This document shows positions 52,701 to 63,033 of a stretch of 64,000 nucleotides of DNA, piece after piece. The stretch covers positions 620,001 to 684,000 of the forward strand of contig JBCAMK010000019.1 of assembly GCA_038503065.1 (NCBI GenBank). The letters run 5' to 3'. Below the pieces are notes generated by a model that had not been told where the DNA came from, did not search any database, and worked only from the letters and a program-made list of their open reading frames with translations. The position numbers were made by a program, and so were the translations under genes. This DNA comes from Paragyromitra xinjiangensis. Lineage: Eukaryota > Ascomycota > Pezizomycetes > Pezizales > Discinaceae. Within the stretch, counting starts at the first letter, position 1. Each line of letters starts with the position of its first letter.

Positions 52701-54976
52701 GAGGCGCATGGAGAGGAAATCGATGTGTTGAAGCCAAAGATCACAGCGCTTGAACGGGAAATTCTAGGCCTGAAAGACGAGTGCATGGTCTTGCAGGACG
52801 CTTTGTCTGCAGTGCCGGTGAGGCAGGAGACGAAGGACACAGCGATTCAATTTGATCCTGGCTTTGAGAAGGTCGAAGAAGAGTATACCTTGGTCATGGA
52901 TAAAGTTGCAGAATTTGAACCTTCGGCTCCCGAGCTTGAGGTTCCGTTGGAGTTCTCCAAGATCCAAGCACTGGCTACAGTTCCTATCGAGCCTGAGACA
53001 CCACGAGCGCTCCCAATCCCGGTTCCTGTCGTCATTCCCCCCTCTCCAGTCATGGACGCATCTATCTCAGATGATGAGACTCCTAAGAAGGTTTCTGAAA
53101 CTGTCGAAGATGCACAACAACGACCGACAACGCCTAGCCCAGAGAAGCCCGCTCCCGGATTCTTCGGGTCGATGTTTGGATGGAAACGACCTGGATCCCC
53201 AGCTCAGGAGCCGGAGAGGCTCAACAGTGCAAGCGAGAGAACCTTTTCAAATGGTACTTTCGGCGAAGTTGCGAAGAACCAACGGGTACCACCAAATGTT
53301 GAGAGGAATGAGGTGGCCAAAGCAGCAGAGCCTGTACCAGTGTCGGACCAAGAAGCACAAACGGATATCACCTACGAGTTCTTTGAAAACATCTCTACAG
53401 CCAAGACCATCGACAAGGGCAAGAAGCCAGCTTTTGCAGTGGTAGCCCCTGAGCCGATGTTTATCGGGGATAGGTCATCAACGAAGTCACCTAGCCTTCG
53501 CTCTAGGACTTCGCACGACAGTTTTGGTCTGAACAAAACTAGAGGTGAACCCTCTGTCGCAGGTGGTGTCATCAGGCGTCCTGGAAGCGTAACTAGTCTA
53601 AGGGAATATCGTGCAACTCACCCTCCTTTGCCTTCGGATCATAAGGAACATATCGCCGCCGCACAACAGAAGGTCGTTGCTCCCGCCCCAACCGAAATTG
53701 GTGCTATGGGGCCACCGCCTATTCCGTCAAGCTCTAACCTACTGCAAAAGAATAATGTGACATTCAGGCCTAAAACACCAGTCAACGATGCCATCAAGCC
53801 AATAGGCCCCGAGACCCCAGGCTCCAAGGCTGGCACGACGCCTCGACCAAAGTTCTCCAACTCAAGGAGTGAGGTCTCTTCACCGACATCTCGCAGATCA
53901 TCGCTCTCTTCTTTCGCATCAGAGCTCGATTCTCGATTTAATATCGCTCCTGAGGCAGTAGCTGGCGAGCTTCAGACCGATCCGAGAATGATCCAAGCTA
54001 TCACGCAGACGATGATCGGGGAGTACCTGTGGAAATATACCCGTAGCACTGGACGCGGAACATTGTCGAGCAGTAGGCACAAGCGGTTCTTCTGGGTTCA
54101 CCCATACACCAGGACCCTGTACTGGAGTGACAGGGATCCAACTACGGCTGGAAGAGCGGAGCTTAGGGCTAAGAGTGTTGCGATCGAGGCCGTTAGGGTT
54201 GTGACGGATGACAATCCGATGCCACCTGGGTTGCACAGGAAGAGCTTGGTTATCATTACACCCGGAAGGTCGTTAAAGTTCACGGCGCCAACTGGTCAGA
54301 GACATGAAACTTGGTTTAATGTATGGAACCCTATATTTTACTATGAAGAAAGTTTCATTTACTAACAGACTTGGCTATATAGGCCCTTTCATATTTGCTG
54401 CTGAGGACCGGTGGAGAGCTTGGAGAAGAGGAAAACGCCCTCAACGCTGAAGATGTCCGCGACTTCAACCCTAATTACAACAATAACAATGGCGCTGCTA
54501 GTTCTATCCGTGGTGCCGAGAGTCTATCGTCTTATAATACCCGAACAACCAGAGCATCTTCACCCGCTAGAAACGTCTCATCGCTCTCGAACAAACGACC
54601 TGGCCAAGGAAGCATGTCCAGGCTCAGCAATCTCTTCAGGCCATCTTCCGGGTTCGGCACCTTCAGCACTAGGAGTAGTAGAAATAACGCTAGCATATAC
54701 GACCAGAGCGAGTTGAACGATTCAGCGGAGGATATCAGAGAACAGATCGAGCAGGAGGATGGCGAATTATTGGAGAATGTCCGGGCTTGCTGTGATGGTA
54801 TGACTCCTCGGATTGTTTTGTTTGGTTGAGGATATGCTGACATTATGCGATGAACAGGTAAACACGATGTGAGCACACTTCCAAGAAGGGGTGGTCGGAA
54901 GAGCACTCAAAGTGCACGTGGAAGAGATCATCACCATACGCATACTAGCCATGAGCGCAACAATTCGCATAGTTGA
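46789..54976 (+). CDS. NUM1/ApsA-type cortical anchor with long coiled-coil repeats and PH domain
   Basis: Anchors dynein and organelles at the cell cortex for nuclear migration (Num1 in yeast, ApsA in Aspergillus, Mcp5 in fission yeast). Exons 46789-47157, 47265-54320, 54383-54797 and 54858-54976 give about 2652 residues. The N-terminus (DPFTTPNRN, then coiled coil LEAHLQEVNKRIENAG and LLAEREETLKIIQIDKARLE) is typical of the membrane-binding coiled coil. A Ser/acid-rich linker follows. Residues about 949-1966 are an array of 34-36-residue coiled-coil repeats. The C-terminal PH domain (about 2369-2500: MIGEYLWKYTR, KRFFWVHPYTRTLYWSDRDP, GRSLKFTAPTGQRHETWFNA) binds PI(4,5)P2 at the plasma membrane. 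A disordered tail ends in a His-rich stretch. The first donor could be AAT|GTGGGT (used here) or two codons later; the later introns are clear. Confidence 0.93.
51948..52661 (+). repeat. Seven near-identical 102-base tandem repeats in the NUM1-like gene
   Basis: Each unit codes for 34 residues of the form NLKDERAILAEKAVAHDELI followed by VVKPxIxALExEIE. Seven consecutive units can be aligned without gaps. The middle five are almost identical at the DNA level, while the first and last have diverged. This is the youngest part of a larger array of related 34-36-residue units from about 49740 to 52790. Confidence 0.92.
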
Positions 54977-56005
54977 TTGCTCTTTATTTTTGTTCTAGGA
55001 ATTTTGTTGAGGGTTACACTGCATTTACATTTCTTTTGTAATTTTTTATTTTTACTTCCCTTTTGTTCCGTCTTTCGTATTCGGTTCATACTCTTTTGAA
55101 AGTTGGAATAGTCCCTGATTTCCGGTCTTTGAGAAACTGTAATTTGTTATACCCTCTTTATCTTTTCTTTTGTTTTTAACGGTTGTTGGTTTTTCAGTTT
55201 TTATATCTTGTGACTTCGTTGGCATGCTTACATTTTTGTCTGCTGCTACGCACCACACACCAACTATACCTTATACCCACTCCAACTACTACACCGTACT
55301 GTAATTTTTTTATTTTTTTCTCTATTCATATTTCTGTGTTTTTAGTTTATGTTTTTTACTTTACTTTGGCGAACATGGGAAGGGTCTATTCACTTATTTT
55401 ACAACATGGGAAAGGGGAGCGAACTGGAGGTTTGGGGAATTGCGGAGCGGGAGGGATGGGGGCCGGAAATGGTCATTTCATTTATCTGAGAATGTCTGAG
55501 GTTTTCCGTTTTCCATCATTTTTATCTTTTTCCTAATCGTGATATTTTTTATTTTATTTTTATTTCTTCTCCACTCACCAGATTGAATAAAGCGGGAGAG
55601 GGCTTAAGTCGTCTTAGAGAGGAGTAGTGATGAGGGGTTTTGCTTGTTACGTTTTGATGAATAGCATTCTGATGTTTTTAACACTTTTAACTCTAATTCA
55701 TTGGCATGCCATACAAGGCTTGATTAAACAAAGACTAGTTGTGGGTCCTGAGGCGCGGTGCACTCTTACGAACACTATGGAATTGCAGCCCTTCAGATGT
55801 GAAGTTCTCAGACGTTCTTCAAGCACACCAACCGCTTCACTCCCGTTTCTACAAACCCTCATAATTCGACCAAAGCCCTAGTTGATACATAGTGACAACG
55901 ACAATGATAGCTTCCATGGCAATGTCATTCAGAGCTAGAAAATAAGCAAAATAAGCCAACCAAGTATACCTTTAACTATCGAACCCATCTATAGAATTAA
56001 TAAAA
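54977..56005. other. Convergent 3' flanks of the NUM1-like and F-box genes
   Basis: T-rich on the plus strand (55020-55560). Small frames show no domain. Transcript ends of both genes are expected here. Confidence 0.5.
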
Positions 56006-56596
56006 TCACTCCCATCTAACCAATTCTTCATATCTAGAGTGATTTTCCATGGAGCCCCTGCTGGAGCCCGTTTCCCAATCCTGTAGTAGCTCCACTATGT
56101 CTTCGTGGCCGTATTTTTGTGCACGTTTGAGTGCTGTACCACCAAATGCACCATCGTCGACTTTGATGTCGGCGCCGTTTTCGACCAGCAATCGGACGAG
56201 CGCATAATACCCATTTTCCGCAGCTTGCTGGAGCGCAGTTCCATAGCCCCACCTGCCGACAGTTGTTATATCGATTCCGTTCTCAATCAGTAATTTGGCT
56301 ATCGCTTCGTGACCGTACATGATCGCTTCGTGGAGCGATGTCAAGTTGTAGAATTCATCCTTGACATTGATATCAACTCCCTGTTCTAGAAGCAGCCTAA
56401 CCAAGAATTCATGACCATGCTTGGATGCCCAAATAAGTGCAGGGTCTCCGTCTAGAATTGCAGCCTTGTGGAGGAGGGGTGTCAGGAGGTGGACGAAACG
56501 GCGGCTGGTTTTTAGGAGGGCATAGATGTCACGCGGTTGCTCGAGGTTCTCTGCAACAAGGAGTAAAATCTCAAGGGGGAGTCTTCCAAGTGGCAT
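56006..56596 (-). CDS. F-box protein with ankyrin repeats
   Basis: A single exon of 196 residues. Residues about 1-46 form an F-box (MPLGRLPLEILLLVAENLEQ, then DIYALLKTSRRFVHLLTPLL), which binds Skp1 in an SCF ubiquitin ligase. Residues about 50-175 are four ankyrin repeats (GHEFLVRLLLEQGVDINVKD; GHEAIAKLLIENGIDI; YYALVRLLVENGADIKV; GHEDIVELLQDW), which would select the substrate. Small F-box/ankyrin proteins are often numerous in filamentous ascomycetes, so this is likely one of a family; the substrate is unknown. Confidence 0.88.
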   Translation of the reverse strand: MPLGRLPLEILLLVAENLEQPRDIYALLKTSRRFVHLLTPLLHKAAILDGDPALIWASKHGHEFLVRLLLEQGVDINVKDEFYNLTSLHEAIMYGHEAIAKLLIENGIDITTVGRWGYGTALQQAAENGYYALVRLLVENGADIKVDDGAFGGTALKRAQKYGHEDIVELLQDWETGSSRGSMENHSRYEELVRWE

Positions 56597-57072
56597 TGGT
56601 ATTTGTGTTCTTGTGGTGGGCCTTGTAGGCTAAGAATCGGATATTTCCACATGCGATGCTGGGAGCTGTGACGTTCAGCTCGCGGCGCTGCCAAGCCTGT
56701 TTGGTGAGATGCTATAACCATATCCAATCATTGACCGGTATAGCGAAAATACGGCGAGGGTATCTAATTAGTAAAGGAATTGAAGAAAATAGTTGGTAAA
56801 GCAGGGCTACCTCACTCAGACCGCCATTTACTATCATAACCAGCCGAGTTTTTGATAATTTAGGGATGTTGTAGTTTGTGTTCTTGGGATTTGGGGGGGG
56901 TTCTAATGGAGATGAGTTGAGTTGTAACGATCCATCGTGCAGTCGCCTCAGACTGCGAAGCAGGTGGGTTATTAGCCGTAAGGCCCACTAGCTTTTCTTC
57001 GTTTGCTGGAAGTGAGGTGTTTTAGTCAGCTTCCGGGAAGCAAGCCATGATGCTTTCTCGCCAGCAGTTGAT
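56597..57072. other. Promoter side of the F-box gene, with two adjacent small hairpins
   Basis: At 56939-56956 GCAGTC pairs with GACTGC round a six-base loop. At 56964-56988 GTGGG pairs with CCCAC, enclosing TTA/TAA round a GCCG loop. No coding frame. See the findings. Confidence 0.5.
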
Positions 57073-57191
57073 GTGTTCGGTCATAGAATGATGAAAGTGA
57101 GCCATCCCGTTCGCTCTGGCATATCCAAGCATCATATCGCCTGGTTAGTACTGCAGTGGGTGACCATGTGGGAATCCCAGGTACTGAACGC
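57073..57191 (+). rRNA. 5S ribosomal RNA gene (dispersed single copy)
   Basis: 119 bases, the standard length. Ends GTGTTCGGT and ACTGAACGC form helix I (nine pairs, two of them G-T). The interior has GAGCCATCCCGTTCGCTCTG, matching the CATCCCGTCCGCTC-type loop B/helix III region. GTTAGTACTGCAGTGGGTGACC is the helix V/loop E and internal Pol III control region, and GTGGGAATCCCAGGT completes helix IV. A run of eight T follows at 57193-57200 as Pol III terminator. Dispersed single 5S genes are usual in filamentous ascomycetes. Whether it is expressed or a diverged variant cannot be seen. Confidence 0.93.
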
Positions 57192-57796
57192 ATTTTTTTT
57201 ACTGAGTAGTAGGACGGGATTTTAAGGTACTTGCAAGAGGCTTCCCATGTGTTACCACATGAGTATTAGTATGGGGGAGTAATAGGGTAGATTTGACAGC
57301 AAAGGTCATGATGACTCTCATCTATTCAATACACCAAGCCAATTACGAGTGAACTCAGTTGAAAAGCGAAATATTCCCCACTTCTCGCCATTCATGCAAA
57401 GCTCGCCATATCTCAGCTCTTCTCCCTACATAGTTTAGTAGGGTAACGCCTAGAATCTATTCTTTCCCCTATTTTATATATATAGATTTTAGAGATCAAA
57501 AGATGGCAGAAAATGGGGAAAGAGAACCTGTAGGCGCTTTGGTATTCCTTCGTCTGATCTAGATACGTAATGGAAGTGGTGAGTTAGAATCGACCCAACA
57601 TCTCGTGACGTGACTTGGGGTAGGCAAACATCAATCCTCCTAGGTTATAATTTGCTAAGATAAAATAATTAGCCTCATGTCCTTCAATAAGTACCGTGAA
57701 CCTCCTTGAAATTTACCTCGGTTCTCCATTATCTTTCATTACCTTTATCTTTATCCATAAACTATACGAAAAAAACCGCAACATCACAAAAAAACA
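57192..57796. other. Intergenic stretch after the 5S gene
   Basis: Starts with the oligo-T terminator. No further gene was recognised; a TATATATATA run lies near 57475-57483. Confidence 0.45.
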
Positions 57797-57979
57797 ATGT
57801 GGCCCTTCATAAAGAGATCCATCATCAGATTTCTATCCTTCCTCTTAGCTATTTTCTTCTGCTTCTTGCTCACGAACGAGCTGCGCAATCTCCTGGAGGG
57901 ACGTACAGTGCCCCCGTTTCCAGTGTATGAGCGACCCCTAGGATACTACAGCCAGGGAGTACACGAGCACCCTAGGTAG
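57797..57979 (+). CDS. Possible 60-residue single-pass membrane protein
   Basis: ATG at 57797 in a good context (AAACAATGTGG). One hydrophobic helix at about residues 9-26 (IRFLSFLLAIFFCFLLTN) follows a basic MWPFIKRS start, then a short tail rich in Pro, Tyr and Gly. The layout resembles small mitochondrial or ER membrane proteins, but I do not recognise a family and the length is close to what chance allows. Confidence 0.35.
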   Translation: MWPFIKRSIIRFLSFLLAIFFCFLLTNELRNLLEGRTVPPFPVYERPLGYYSQGVHEHPR

Positions 57980-59116
57980 CTGGTTCTCTAGACTTTGGGA
58001 GAGTGAGGACTGATACTAAGGGCTTGCTCTCGGGGGAGGCCATGCTTTGGCTTTGGGGTTCTAGGGGAAGTCAGGTGTTTAAGTATAGAATTTGAAGAGA
58101 CGATAACGGAGGATGTGCTGATCGTGGCAATACACGATGTAGAGGATGTAGAGTTAACTTGTTGAAGTAATATTGGCATTTATAGCTGGGCTATGATGAT
58201 CGATACGAAGCTTTAGATTCCTAATACAATGTCGTAGGCGTCTATTCTTGGTCAAAACTTCCTTCTTAATCATCCTCTCAATATTATCTTCCAGCTGACA
58301 CATATGTGAACCCGTGACCATCAAAGTTCGATTCGAATATCTAGACTCCTTCCCTTTATCACGCCTTCCTCCAGAGATAGGTCAGGAGCTTAGGATAAAA
58401 TGTTACTCCATTGCCAACCTCAAGCTTGTTTACCTAGAATATTACCGGTCCGAGGATCAGCGAGTGATTTTACATGACCCGAAACGTTCTCCTGGAAACC
58501 TAGCCCAACTTTAGGGTATTTTGACGAGCTACCCGTATAAACTAGGATTCGGAGCTCAGAAGCTACTCCACCAAGGTGTGGGAAGCGCGATGAGTACTCC
58601 GTTCCAGGTCTAGTCTGAAGACCTACGGTTTTTGACGTATTGAAACCACTTCCCGCCAGATCAACCTTAATGACCCGCCAACATTCAAACCTTCTAATGA
58701 GTCAGTCCCGAACACTGCCCTCCCATATTCCAATGTTTGGTTCCTAGTACCGATTATCAAGGACAGTATTCAAACCCTGCTATAAATAAATTCTCTAGGC
58801 AACACGCCAACTATCCTAATATACCTCTATTGATACCTCAATTTATCTCGAAGATTCCTCTGTTCTATTTCCCACTCCAATCTCTTATAATGTTAAATAT
58901 CAGTACTCGACACTCCATCAATGCCACTATAAACGAACTCAACACCCCCCTAATTATATATATACTCTCCACTATTTCCAAAAAATGCCCCAAGAAAACA
59001 ACAATATGCCAAATGCCACGAATGCACCCTAAAATCCATGAACCCAACCAAAGCCCCCTAAAAGAACCATACCCACACTATTAAAAAAAAACTGAAAAAC
59101 AATAAAAAACCTACCA
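57980..59116. other. Gene-free stretch between the small frame and the MFS gene
   Basis: A frame at 58314-58514 reads like protein in places (RFEYLDSFPLSRLPPEIG) but begins with GTG and has no upstream exon that I can find. The right half is A/C-rich. Confidence 0.4.
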
Positions 59117-61254
59117 TCAAATCCTCGCCACCTCCTCATCCCCCTCACTATCACCTCCTTCCTTCCCATCATTCCAATACACCCCAGGCTTCAAAAACGC
59201 ACTACACGCAAACGCAAACGCAAACGTTGAACCCAAACATATAAACACCGTCTGCGGAACCGTGCCGACAGTATATGCATAAATCAAATTAAACGCAGTT
59301 GGCGCTATCACCTTAGCCAAAGAATGCAGCAGTGCCGTAGCGCCGAGAAGCTGGCCTGTTTTATCGTCTGGTATGTGTTTCGTTAGACTGCTCTGTAGGG
59401 TAGGACTCCCGATTCCGCCGAGTGCGGTGAAGATGCCAGCGGTGGTGAAGGCGATGGATGTGCCGGCGACGGCGTATAGGAGGTAGCCAACTGTTTCGAT
59501 CACGATCGAGAAGCGGATTAGAATGATGTCGAGCTTGTCGGCGCCTTTGTGGTGGTCAGCGGGGGTGTGGTTGCGGCGGGCGATGGTTACGACGAGGGGG
59601 AGGATGACGAAGAGCATGGTGACGCGGACGACGTTGACTATGGAGAGGTAGATTGCTGACTTCATGCGGGTTAGTATTCTGGTGCATTAAGGATAGTGAG
59701 GGATCATACCTCGAAGTCGCCCCATCCAAAGCGCATCTCAGCGAATAGGATAATGACGGTCATTCCACCAATGCCGACGCCGAATAGGATACTGTCTGTG
59801 GCAGCCAGCAGCATCAGGTTGAGTCTCAACCGTGGACTAGATCCTGGCCCAGTCGGGAACAGCACCGAGAGCGGCCGCAGGAGGTTAACGGGGTTCATAT
59901 TGTGTAGCCAGCTCTTAACCGCTCCACCACGTTCAATATTCTCTAGCTCATGTTTTCGTCGTGCAGCTACCATCCGCCGTGTCGACAGACTCTCTGGGAG
60001 AATGAATAACATGTATATGATGAAAAAAGCATGTGCGCCCTACATGACAAGGAGTATTAGAACCAACGAGTCTATACTCCTCATTTAGAGTACTCACTAA
60101 AGCCACATAGAACACGATCAACACATTCCCTGTCGTTTCAATCAACATCCCTCCTAACGCGGGGCCCGCCGCGATCCCAAGGAATAGACACCCTTGGAAA
60201 TACCCAAATGCCATTGCACGCCGCGCGGGTGAGGTGCAGTCGGCCCCATACGAGTAACTCAGCGCCATCCCGAGCAGGAAACTCCCACAGAGACCGTCAA
60301 CAACGGCACCAACGAGGATGACATTCACGCTAAAGACGTCTGGGTACTTTGCTGCAAGAATAGTGGTGATTTCGCTGGTAAGCATGCCAAACGACGAGAA
60401 CGCCATGAATGTACGTCGACCATAGCGATCTGATAGCGAGCCGATCCGCGGGGATGTGAAGGCTCCTGTTATATATAGAGAAATGATCAATTTGGGGGGT
60501 AATGAATAGCAACGGTAATGGCCGCGGAACTAACCGATGATTCCCCCGATCAGACTCAAGTATAGCGTGAACTTTGATACTAGCGACTGGACCTGTAAAA
60601 CCCGATATATCTCAGGATCTCTTTAAAAATAAAAGTTGTGGAGACTCGAGTAAACATACCTCCGCGTTGTTGCGACACTGCGGATTCGGACTGCCGATGA
60701 GGATCGGCATGACCGGTGTAGCGTCGCCAGGAAGACCATAGACCTCCCTGTCAGCAAAATACTGCCGACAAATCAAAGCCAAAATGATGTTCAGCTTCGG
60801 TACAGCGACACTGCATACGCGAACTGTCAGCCGATCGCATCGTGGGGGATCTTCAGGGGGAAGCTGGTGTCGTACCCGCCAAACGCCATCGTGAATAAAC
60901 AAAACGGCGGTAACAGCCAGAAAACCTGATTCACATCTGTCAGGTTTGATCTTCACAGAGCCCCAGAATGCATATAACAAGCTCTCTTACAGATGGTGTT
61001 CGATACCATGGCAGTCCCTCCCAGTCATCGATAATCACAGTATTACCACTCTCGCTAGGACTACCACCATCACCACTGTCCCTACCTCCTAGCAACGGCG
61101 ATGTTTCGCCTCGTCCACCATCTGTTGACTTGGAATCGGAATTAGAAGCGTTAGGTATCGAGGGTGGTTGTTTTGTTCCGTCTATCACGCTCCAGTCGAT
61201 GACGTCTCCCTCTAGTTCTGCAGCAAGCAAGGGGTCGCGATGCGTCGGTTCCAT
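59117..61254 (-). CDS. Major facilitator superfamily transporter
   Basis: Seven exons on the minus strand (61254-60991, 60925-60876, 60810-60660, 60592-60535, 60465-60098, 60039-59710, 59659-59117) give 587 residues. The hydrophilic N-terminus has ETSPLLGG, a dileucine-type motif, then EGLPWYRTPS. Membrane segments follow: FWLLPPFCLFTMAFGG, LVSKFTLYLSLIGGIIGAF, and GSLSDRYGRRTFM, the MFS loop 2-3 motif (G-x3-D-R-x-G-R-R). Others are YGADCTSPARRAMAFGYFQG (motif near helix 5), then a central loop with a basic KHELENIERGG, and six further helices. The substrate is unknown; the layout resembles fungal tetracycline-resistance/HIAT1-like carriers. All introns keep the frame with GT-AG ends. Confidence 0.9.
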
Positions 61255-63033
61255 TGTCGCGGTACACCGGTCTCCTGGAACGGTGGGGTACCTGACGATT
61301 CGAGGGGGTAGCTGTAAGCGGTGCGTAAACTCAAACTGAAGTGTTTGTTTGACAGAAAAGACGACAACGATAACGATGGTGAGAGAAACAAGAGATATCA
61401 GGTAGATATCTATGTAAGGACCGTTCCTGGAACGATGAAGACCCGGTACCGGAACTCGCTTACTGATGCCCCACAGTTGCTTGAAATCAAGATCGTGAAG
61501 GGTTAACGTAGATTGCTGGGATCCCGCCCACCTATGTACTACATACACACGTCTGATACACTATATGCAGTCTGGATAGGTGGAGAATGTAGATAAGGGT
61601 AACGGTGCTGCGGTAAGGAGCTCCTCTCATTCCTGGATTGGAGGACGTGGACCATTGGCGAGTCTACTTTACGCTCTCTATCTAGATACCTATCTGGAAC
61701 TTGCCCCTGCTGTAGTATCAGGATCACCCATCACCAATTCCTACTAGGTTACGAGGCGGAAGTTGACAAATCTGCAGAGTCGCCATACATCATGATGCAA
61801 ACAAGGAGCCTTGAAGGGGTTATGAAGGTTGCAAGGCAAGCACTCCTAGGTTGAAGCTCAACTAGAACCAACACAGAACAGTTACACAGGGCAAACAGCA
61901 GCTATGTAGAGATCTCGGGACGGGAATCGGCCGAGAGATACATCTCCAGTGACGCAAGTAGTGCGTAACTCATCCATAAGGAGTGGACAGCTGCGGCGAT
62001 AACAGTTGAAACAGTTGGAATGCCATCCACGTGTTTTCAATAAGTTTAAATTGGCCTGCTGGAGAAGACACTATTCTCATCTCAAACAGCGCAGGTTTTC
62101 CGCCAATGGTGATTTGTTGGGATGAATCACGTGGCAGTCCTTGGCACGAGACATGTGTTTGATGAACTGAAGTGCATATCGTCAAGTAATACGTGTGGGT
62201 TTAGGGGACTGATTGATAGGAAATGATAGGACTGCATGGTAAGCCTTGGGAACTGGGACGTCCCCGCCCTATAGGCGACTGAGTTTAAGAGATGCAATAA
62301 CGGCCACGATGGCAGTAAAATGAGAAACAGGAACTGTTAGAGACAAAGGAGTAAATAGAAGGGTTGGGGTTAGTTGGACTAGAGAAAAGACTGTATCACC
62401 AATGCCTGGCTGATCGAGTTCTCTACAGTAAGGTTGGTAAATTCTACTCAGTCACTCTTGAGAACAGCTACTGGGACGAGACCACGTTCTAAAACTGATC
62501 TATGGTCACCGGAACACAAATGAAGAGTAATGGTACAGTGAATACGGACTTCCGCTGCAGCATTCCGGAGTTGCGTAACCTTCGTATTTTCGTAGCTCTG
62601 CATTGCAATACCCCGTTAGAACCTGGTTTGCGTTACTCAGGCTATCACCTCACCCCAGAAGATGTGGTGTGTAGTTCATTGGTAGGATATCGGGGGTTAG
62701 ATGCTTGCAGCACGACCGGAAAGAGAAACCGCCCACAATAGTATTAAAATGCTTTGATAATATAATCCCTATTAATCTCCCAGCTTGCCAAAGATTCCAG
62801 GCCAAAGAGAGAACCGAGAAACGCCGGACGAAGCATTCCCGTCGTCTCGGTGTCGGATACTTTGGTTAGGGTTAGGGCTCTTCGGCCTCGAAAATATCGG
62901 GTGAGGTTATCAGACGACAAGGGGAAAAGAAAAAAAAACCCTTGAATTATTTGCCCCTCCATCCCCACCTTCCGCATAATGCGTAACGACCACCCATAAT
63001 AACAACCCGCGTAGACGATGATGACGGACCACG
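61255..63033. other. Divergent upstream region of the MFS and PPR genes
   Basis: About 1.8 kb without a recognised gene. A double telomere-like motif, GGTTAGGGTTAGGG, lies at 62864-62877, about 160 bases before the PPR start; Tbf1-type factors bind such sites in fungal promoters. A poly-A run lies at 62930-62939. Confidence 0.45.

Noticed and set aside
49778..52840. Long open frames on the minus strand inside the NUM1-like gene (326 and 438 codons)
   Set aside because: They are antisense shadows of the repeat array: repeated codons such as CTC, GAG and AAG leave the complementary frame open. The plus frame has the family domains.
58314..58514. 66-codon frame with protein-like sequence
   Set aside because: Begins with GTG, no ATG upstream in frame and no supporting exon; too short to call.
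62671..62700. tRNA-like D-arm (TAGTTCATTGGTAGGATAT)
   Set aside because: No matching anticodon stem, T-arm or acceptor stem can be formed around it.
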